A DNA stretch of 6,248 bases, taken from the NCBI GenBank assembly GCA_035315685.1, contig DATFXR010000339.1, positions 1 to 6,248 on the forward strand. The letters run 5' to 3'. A model generated the notes under the pieces. It was not told the DNA's origin. It worked only from the letters and a program-made list of their open reading frames with translations, and ran no database searches. Position 1 is the first letter of the stretch, and every line of letters begins with the position of its first letter. The DNA comes from QHWK01 sp035315685. Its GTDB lineage: Bacteria > Acidobacteriota > Vicinamibacteria > Vicinamibacterales > CAVVIG01. Position numbers and translations under genes: made by a program. This document shows positions 1 to 4,012 of the stretch, piece after piece.

Positions 1-372
1 CAGCCACAGATCGAGAATCTCGTCTGCGAGCCCGAATGCCACGATGCGGCCGCCCATCGAGAGCACGTTGGCGTCGTTGTGCTCGCGCGACAGCCGCGCG
101 GTGTAGAGGTCGTTGCAGAGCGCGGCGCGGATGCCGCGCACTTTGTTTGCGGCGATCTGCTCGCCCTGGCCGCTGCCGCCGAGCACGATGCCGCGATCGG
201 CGCGGCCGTCCGCGACGGCGCGGCCGACGGCGAAGCAGAACGGCGGGTAGTCGACCGATTCCTCGCTGTTGGTGCCGAGATCCTCGACGTCGTGTCCGAG
301 GCGCGCCAGCGTGTGCTTCAGGTGTTCCTTCAGTTGGTAGCCGGCGTGATCGGCGCCAATGGCGATTCGCAC
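1..372 (-). CDS. rpiB: Ribose-5-phosphate isomerase B, 3' end beyond the window
   Basis: The protein interconverts ribose 5-phosphate and ribulose 5-phosphate in the cytosolic non-oxidative pentose phosphate pathway. The 124 visible residues carry the RpiB/LacAB signature: GADHAGYQLK at residues 6-15, DYPPF at 41-45, GGSGQGEQIAANK at 65-77 and SREHNDAN at 95-102, followed by GGR at 107-109. The loop that holds the catalytic cysteine in E. coli RpiB has no cysteine here. Instead it has the Gly-Ser-Gly-x-Gly-Glu form known from Mycobacterium tuberculosis RpiB, where a glutamate is the base. Glu71, His98 and Arg109 match mycobacterial Glu75, His102 and Arg113 at a constant offset of four. Full-length family members have about 145-160 residues, so some 20-35 C-terminal residues lie outside. 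The GTG start at 372 places RIAIGADHAG directly at the N-terminus. A TTG at 381 is possible but overlaps the proposed -10 element. No Shine-Dalgarno is visible. The family is certain; the start is likely. Confidence 0.95.
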   Translation of the reverse strand, partial: MRIAIGADHAGYQLKEHLKHTLARLGHDVEDLGTNSEESVDYPPFCFAVGRAVADGRADRGIVLGGSGQGEQIAANKVRGIRAALCNDLYTARLSREHNDANVLSMGGRIVAFGLADEILDLWL

Positions 373-380
373 GACCGCCA

Positions 381-390
381 ATTGTACTAT
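381..390. promoter_or_regulatory. Overlapping divergent -10 elements between rpiB and rlmI
   Basis: Only 30 bp separate the divergent rpiB and rlmI start codons. This A/T-rich patch in otherwise GC-rich DNA contains TACAAT on the minus strand (386-381), ending 8 bases before the rpiB GTG. It also contains TACTAT on the plus strand (385-390), ending 12 bases before the rlmI ATG. The two hexamers share two base pairs. No good -35 is present for either; the best matches are two of six bases. If both are used, rpiB mRNA would be essentially leaderless and rlmI mRNA would have a leader of about 6 nt. This is an inference from sequence resemblance only. Confidence 0.45.
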
Positions 391-402
391 GTAGAACTTG
401 CC

Positions 403-1563
403 ATGGTTCCGGCGGTGGTCATCTCGACGCGCGGCGAAGAACGAGTGCGCAGCGGGCATCCGTGGATCTACCGCGCCGACGTCGCCGACGCGCGCGCGAC
501 CGCAGGAGACATCGTGCAGGTCCGCAGCGCCCGCGGCCGGACGCTCGGTTCAGCGCTCTTCAGCGATCGCTCGCAGATCACGCTGCGGATGCTCGCCTAC
601 GGCGACACCGCCGCCGACGCGGCACTCGTGCGCCGCCGCATCGAATCGGCGGTCGCCTTTCGCGAGTCGCTGGCGATCGATGCCACCGCGTACCGGCTCG
701 TTCATGGTGAATCGGATCTGCTGCCGTCGCTGGTGGTCGATCGCTACGGCGACTATCTCGTCGTTCAGACCTTGTCGCAGGGCATGGATCGCCTGCTGCC
801 GGACGTCGTGTCGGTGCTCGAGGACGTGCTGCATCCGCACGGGATCCTCGCCCGCAACGATCCGCGTTCGCGGTCGCTCGAAGGGCTCGAGCAGCGCGTC
901 GAGGTCCTCGCCGGCGGCGTCCCCGATCTCGTCACCGTCACCGAAGCCGGGATCGAGTACGACGTCGATCTGCGCCGCGGCCAGAAAACCGGTTTGTTCC
1001 TCGACCAGCGCGAGAACCGCGTCGCCGGCGCGGCCTATGCGCGCGGGAGGATGCTCGACTGCTTCAGCTACAACGGCGGCTTCGCGCTCGTGATGGGACG
1101 GCGGTGCACGGAGACAATCGCGTTCGACGTTTCCGAGGACGCCATCGCCCGCGTGAAACAGAACGCCGCACGAAACGGCGTCGTCGTGGATGCGCGGGTC
1201 GGCAACGTGTTCGACGAACTGCGCGGCCTCGAGCGGCTGGGCGAGCGTTTCGACACGATCGTCCTCGATCCGCCGGCCTTCGCAAAGAACAAGGCGGCGG
1301 TCGCGAATGCCACCGCGGGCTACAAGGAGATCAACCTGCGCGCCCTGAAGCTGCTCGAGCCCGGCGGGACGCTGGTCACCTGCAGCTGTTCGTACAACGT
1401 CAACGAAGCCGCCTTCGCCGAGATCGTCTACGACGCCAGCGTCGACGTGCAGACGCACGTCACGGTCGTCGAGAAACGTATGCAGGGACGCGATCATCCG
1501 GTGCTGCTCGGCGTGCCGGAGACGTACTATTTGAAGTGCTTCATCGTGCGTAAGCTGCAATGA
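403..1563 (+). CDS. rlmI: RlmI-type 23S rRNA (cytosine-C5) methyltransferase
   Basis: The 386-residue protein is a class I SAM-dependent RNA methyltransferase of the COG1092 family. E. coli RlmI (396 residues) makes 5-methylcytosine at position 1962 of 23S rRNA. An N-terminal PUA RNA-binding domain covers about residues 3-70 and includes the hallmark RSGHPWIYR at 16-24. A linker domain follows, then TGLFLDQRENR at 196-206. The Rossmann-fold catalytic domain has motif I MLDCFSYNGGF at 217-227, the acidic ribose-binding Asp242 in FDVSED, DPPAFAK at 289-295 and the catalytic-cysteine motif TCSCS at 326-330. The C-terminus has DHPVLLG at 364-370 and PETYYLK at 372-378, typical of the family. The frame stays open well upstream, but that stretch is the antisense of rpiB. 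ATG 403 gives the family-like N-terminus. There is no Shine-Dalgarno. The methyltransferase class is sure; the exact target nucleotide is inferred from family. Confidence 0.93.
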   Translation: MVPAVVISTRGEERVRSGHPWIYRADVADARATAGDIVQVRSARGRTLGSALFSDRSQITLRMLAYGDTAADAALVRRRIESAVAFRESLAIDATAYRLVHGESDLLPSLVVDRYGDYLVVQTLSQGMDRLLPDVVSVLEDVLHPHGILARNDPRSRSLEGLEQRVEVLAGGVPDLVTVTEAGIEYDVDLRRGQKTGLFLDQRENRVAGAAYARGRMLDCFSYNGGFALVMGRRCTETIAFDVSEDAIARVKQNAARNGVVVDARVGNVFDELRGLERLGERFDTIVLDPPAFAKNKAAVANATAGYKEINLRALKLLEPGGTLVTCSCSYNVNEAAFAEIVYDASVDVQTHVTVVEKRMQGRDHPVLLGVPETYYLKCFIVRKLQ

Positions 1564-1576
1564 CGGCCGCCCGGTC

Positions 1577-1609
1577 GGCTGAAGGTCGCTGGCTTTGCCA
1601 GTCTCAGCT
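1577..1609. terminator. Candidate hairpin between convergent genes
   Basis: The gap between the rlmI stop and the convergent membrane-protein gene holds a nested inverted repeat. An inner stem CTGGC (1589-1593) pairs with GCCAG (1597-1601) around a TTT loop. An outer stem GCTGA (1578-1582) pairs with TCAGC (1604-1608), extendable by a G-T pair, with an asymmetric internal loop. No T-run follows on either strand, so it is not a classical intrinsic terminator. Its position 14 bases past the rlmI stop fits a role in 3'-end formation or mRNA stability. Confidence 0.35.
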
Positions 1610-1654
1610 CTCGAGGCCGCCTGCGATGATTCGCGCTCCCACTCCGGCCAGAAT

Positions 1655-2557
1655 TCACATCACGCGGTCCGTCGTGATGTCTCCGGCTTCACGAAACGCC
1701 TGATGCGCACGGATCTCGCTGACCAACCGTTGCTGCAGTGCGTAGTCGATTCGGAACAGTCCCTTTGCCGTGAGGAGTCGATGCGCCGGATTGCGCCGGT
1801 ACGACTCTGCCACAATCCAGCCGTGTTTCGATTGGAGCACTCCGATGATGTCTTCGGGGAGCGGCTCGGTGCCAGGTCCCTCTCGCGGTGCGTCGAGGAC
1901 CCGTTGGTCGATGACCGCGAGCGTGCCGGTCACCTGACGGCGGGCGGCGGCCTGCAACGCCGGGCGCGTCGGCAGCTCCCTGGCGAGTAGTTCATGCAGC
2001 CGCTCGGCGAACTGTTCGTTCTCGGCGAAGTTATCGGGAGTGATCGCGCCGGCGTTGCGACGCGAACGAACCAGTCTCCCCAGAAGTTGTTCAGAAGACG
2101 GCAAGGCATTGGACATGGCCGGAAGCCAGAAAACCAGGTCGACAGCAGCTGACCCGGGATTCGCGACTTCGATAATCACCATACCGCTTTTCACGACGAC
2201 TGGAGCATTCGACTGGTCGTCACTGCCATCGTTTCCTGCCGTCCGCGTTCCCTCGTGCGGGCCAGCCTCAGGTCGCGGCCCTCGCATCAGCTTGATGTAA
2301 AGCGCAAACGAAAGGAACGACACGCCGAGGTGACGCACCGCGGCGGCGGCCTCGAGATCTCTCATCGCCATGACGGCGAAAATCGCAAACGTGCCGACCA
2401 GAACGTACATAATCCCGACGCGGAGGATCTTCGAATCGAAGATGCGGCGGGTCGCATCGACGACGCGGTTCATCGTCGTGCTGGCGATGTCCGATTCCAT
2501 CACTGGTGGCTCAGGTGCGCGGTCCATGCGCGACCCGTACGGCGCGGCCAATCGCAC
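1655..2557 (-). CDS. Two-helix membrane protein of unknown function
   Basis: I do not recognise this 300-residue protein. An N-terminal segment of about 43 residues has repeated possible start methionines at 1, 11, 20 and 29. It leads into a first transmembrane helix at about 44-65 (ILRVGIMYVLVGTFAIFAVM) and a second hydrophobic helix at about 70-91, so the protein is probably a membrane hairpin. A polar Gly/Asp/Asn/Thr-rich linker (about 93-118) follows. Then comes a soluble domain of about 180 residues that begins with beta-like VVVKSGMVIIEV (120-131) and continues with charged helical stretches rich in Arg, Glu and Leu. No catalytic motif is obvious. GTG 2557 is chosen because a TACAAT hexamer lies 5 bases upstream, suggesting a leaderless message. 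ATG 2527 and ATG 2500 are alternatives, and none has a Shine-Dalgarno. Sampled stretches are about 52-58 % GC, against about 63 % sampled in neighbouring genes. The long, uninterrupted frame with hydrophobic helices supports it as real. Confidence 0.75.
   Translation of the reverse strand: MRLAAPYGSRMDRAPEPPVMESDIASTTMNRVVDATRRIFDSKILRVGIMYVLVGTFAIFAVMAMRDLEAAAAVRHLGVSFLSFALYIKLMRGPRPEAGPHEGTRTAGNDGSDDQSNAPVVVKSGMVIIEVANPGSAAVDLVFWLPAMSNALPSSEQLLGRLVRSRRNAGAITPDNFAENEQFAERLHELLARELPTRPALQAAARRQVTGTLAVIDQRVLDAPREGPGTEPLPEDIIGVLQSKHGWIVAESYRRNPAHRLLTAKGLFRIDYALQQRLVSEIRAHQAFREAGDITTDRVM
1657..1680. repeat. Perfect 8-bp inverted repeat at the 3' end of the membrane-protein gene
   Basis: ACATCACG (1657-1664) is the exact reverse complement of CGTGATGT (1673-1680), with an 8-base loop. 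On the minus strand it covers the last codons of the unknown membrane-protein gene and the first base read of its stop triplet region. It would form a stable mRNA hairpin exactly at the end of translation. No T-run follows in the minus direction, so it is not a textbook terminator. A 3'-protecting hairpin or a protein-binding palindrome are alternatives. Confidence 0.4.
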
Positions 2558-2562
2558 TGCGG

Positions 2563-2568
2563 ATTGTA
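2563..2568 (-). promoter_or_regulatory. Candidate -10 element for the membrane-protein gene
   Basis: TACAAT reads on the minus strand five bases before the GTG at 2557, the same hexamer as upstream of rpiB. The best -35 at a 17-base spacing is GCGTCA (2591-2586), which matches only three of six consensus bases. Transcription would begin at or next to the GTG, giving a leaderless mRNA. If translation starts at ATG 2527 instead, the leader would be about 30 nt. Confidence 0.4.
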
Positions 2569-2632
2569 GGGCCGTTCCTCATAGCTGACGCGGCAAGGCG
2601 CCCCCCGGTTCCGATCGATGGCCGTCTCCTCC

Positions 2633-2638
2633 CATAAT
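2633..2638 (+). promoter_or_regulatory. Candidate -10 element for the alkD-DUF3052 operon
   Basis: CATAAT lies six bases before the ATG at 2645, in an A/T-rich break within GC-rich sequence. A weak -35 candidate TTCCGA (2609-2614, three of six matches) sits 18 bases upstream. The predicted transcription start coincides with the alkD ATG, so the message would be leaderless. This also argues against the alternative ATG at 2618, which would lie upstream of the -10 element. Confidence 0.38.
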
Positions 2639-2644
2639 TCGGTC

Positions 2645-3475
2645 ATGTCGCACACTCCGCAGGCCGCCAAACGTGGGACCGCTCAGCCCGCCCGTCGTCG
2701 AATTGTGAGCGCGAGCAAGAGCAGCCGTTCCTCTGACCGCGATGTGACTGCCGCCGTCCGCGACGCGAAGCGGGCTCTGGCGCTGATGGCACGCCCGGCC
2801 GGCGACTTCGACGCGAGCCGCTACTTCCGGGGCGCCGGAGATCTCGGTTTCTACAATGTCGGCACGGCGAACATTCGTGCGCTGGCGCGGTCGATCCACG
2901 ATGCGCACCGCGACGAGTGGTCGGTCGAGCACGCGACAGCGTTCGCCGGGGTGCTCATCGTCGATCGGTACCTCGAGGTCAAGTCGCTCGGCATCGAGGT
3001 GGTTGCACGATATCGCCGGGACTTCGAGCCGGGTCTGCTGCCAGTCTGGAAGCGTTGGCTCGCTGACAATCACTCCGCGAACTGGGCGACCACCGACGCG
3101 ATCTGCGGCGCCCTGATCGGGCCGCTGCTGGTCCGCCATCCGCGGCTCGCCGTGCGAATGCTCGTGTGGTCACGCGATCGCAACACGTGGGTGCGCCGCG
3201 CCTCGATCGTCGGCTTGATTCCACTGGCCAGGAAAGGCGAGGCGCTCGACCTCGTCTACGAGATCGCGCGGCGCCTTCACGCCGACAGCGAGGACCTGAT
3301 TCAGAAAGCGGTCGGGTGGGCACTCCGTGAGGCAGGCAAGCCGGATGCCGCGCGGCTCGAACGTCATCTCCGCGACAATGGTCCGTCGATTCCGCGGACG
3401 ACCGTGCGATACGCCATCGAACGGTTCAGCGACGCGAAGCGGCGCGTGCTGCTGGAGGCGACGCGTGCCAGCTAA
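2645..3475 (+). CDS. alkD: AlkD-family DNA alkylpurine glycosylase
   Basis: AlkD proteins are HEAT-repeat DNA glycosylases that remove N3- and N7-alkylated purines and start base excision repair in the cytoplasm. This 276-residue protein shows the family landmarks in order: RYFRGAGDLGFYNVGTANIR spanning about residues 59-78, NWATTD at 146-151, WVRRASIV at 182-189 and QKAVGWALREAG at 220-231. The residues used by Bacillus cereus AlkD (Trp109, Asp113, Arg148, Trp187) have likely equivalents in Trp147, Asp151, Arg184 or Arg185, and Trp225, so activity is expected. It is about 40 residues longer than B. cereus AlkD because of a basic, Ser/Arg/Lys-rich N-terminal tail (about 1-40), probably disordered. 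ATG 2645 is preferred over ATG 2618, and neither has a Shine-Dalgarno. The 3' end overlaps the DUF3052 gene by 11 bases. Family confidence is high; the precise substrate is unknown. Confidence 0.88.
   Translation: MSHTPQAAKRGTAQPARRRIVSASKSSRSSDRDVTAAVRDAKRALALMARPAGDFDASRYFRGAGDLGFYNVGTANIRALARSIHDAHRDEWSVEHATAFAGVLIVDRYLEVKSLGIEVVARYRRDFEPGLLPVWKRWLADNHSANWATTDAICGALIGPLLVRHPRLAVRMLVWSRDRNTWVRRASIVGLIPLARKGEALDLVYEIARRLHADSEDLIQKAVGWALREAGKPDAARLERHLRDNGPSIPRTTVRYAIERFSDAKRRVLLEATRAS
3454..3458 (+). promoter_or_regulatory. Shine-Dalgarno of the DUF3052 gene, inside alkD
   Basis: GGAGG lies within the last codons of alkD, six bases before a GTG at 3465. It decides the start of the downstream frame, which could otherwise be extended far back to an ATG at 3327 in a shadow of alkD. 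The placement indicates translational coupling. Confidence 0.8.
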
Positions 3476-3893
3476 GAAGGCGGCAAAGGACAAGAGCGCC
3501 GACCGGTTCAAGCACCGGACGCGGCTCGAAAAGATCGGTGTGAAGCCCGAGTGGCGAGTGTCGGTCGTCGCCGTCGGAGATCCCGAGTTCATCCGCGAGC
3601 TCCGCAGCGCCGCAGCGGAGGTGGTGGTCGGTCGAACGGTCGAAAACAGCGACGCGATCTTCTTCGGCGCGATCGACGCGAAGGAACTCGTCCGCCTCGC
3701 GGTTTTGAAACGTTCACTCAAGCCCGAGGGCGCGATCTGGGTTATTCGGCCGAAAGGTCGTCAGGAGATCTCCGAGCGCGCTGTCATGGATGCCGGCAAG
3801 GCTGCCGGGCTCGTCGACGTGAAAGTGATCAGCTTTTCGGAGACTCACACGGGCGAGAAGTTCGTGATTCCAGTCGCGCTGCGCACGCGATGA
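3465..3893 (+). CDS. DUF3052-family protein
   Basis: This small cytosolic protein has 142 residues and resembles the DUF3052 family, whose biochemical role is unknown to me. A lysine-rich N-terminus (about 1-15) is followed by the family pattern LEKIGVKPEWRVSVV (about 23-37). A central region follows with AIFFGAIDAKELVRLAVLKRSLKPEGAIWV, the usual 'count the loss, then write the large sequence' arrangement of a beta strand, a helix and a Pro-Glu-Gly turn. The C-terminus has AGKAAGLVDVKVISFSETHTGEKFV, matching the family's AAGLVDVKV...ETW/H-G-KFV ending. The alternating strands and helices suggest a Rossmann-like fold reminiscent of a methyltransferase domain, but there is no glycine-rich SAM loop. 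The GTG start is fixed by the GGAGG six bases upstream. It overlaps alkD by 11 bases, so the two are almost certainly one operon. No terminator with a T-run is seen after the stop. Confidence 0.82.
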   Translation: MPAKKAAKDKSADRFKHRTRLEKIGVKPEWRVSVVAVGDPEFIRELRSAAAEVVVGRTVENSDAIFFGAIDAKELVRLAVLKRSLKPEGAIWVIRPKGRQEISERAVMDAGKAAGLVDVKVISFSETHTGEKFVIPVALRTR

Positions 3894-4003
3894 CGATCCA
3901 TCGCGCCGAATGTCGCGGCTCATGCACGTCCCGACTTAACACACCCGAAACCTAACTGTTTCCCTGCGGTCACATCCCGCTCGTAGTCTGCCGGGATTCA
4001 CAC

Positions 4004-4008
4004 GGAGG
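4004..4008 (+). promoter_or_regulatory. Shine-Dalgarno of the TonB-dependent receptor
   Basis: GGAGG is followed after four bases by ATG 4013. A preceding in-frame ATG at 4010 is only one base from the GGAGG, too close to be preferred. The 119-bp gap upstream (3894-4012) holds a TTAACA hexamer (3936-3941) resembling a -35 box, but no matching -10 at normal spacing. I see no strong hairpin or operator there. Confidence 0.75.
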
Positions 4009-4012
4009 GATG

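Noticed and set aside
79..402. A 108-codon upstream extension of the rlmI frame.
   Set aside because: It is the reverse of rpiB coding sequence, and the RlmI family begins with the PUA domain at ATG 403.
36..710. A 224-codon plus-strand frame crossing rpiB and rlmI.
   Set aside because: It is an arginine-rich, low-complexity translation that overlaps two real genes in other frames.
550..1560. A 336-codon minus-strand open frame over rlmI.
   Set aside because: It is fully antisense to an rlmI frame with all methyltransferase motifs intact, has no family resemblance and looks like a codon-bias shadow.
1595..1990. A 131-codon plus-strand frame opposite the membrane-protein gene.
   Set aside because: It has no recognisable motif and no ribosome site; the minus frame with two hydrophobic helices explains the stretch better.
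3327..3464. An upstream ATG-started extension of the DUF3052 frame.
   Set aside because: It lies inside alkD, gives an arginine-rich non-family sequence, and the GTG at 3465 has a well-spaced GGAGG.
3894..4003. A promoter or terminator in the gap before the receptor.
   Set aside because: TTAACA resembles a -35 box, but no -10 is found at a normal distance. Short 4-bp stems exist without a T-run, so nothing can be placed with confidence.
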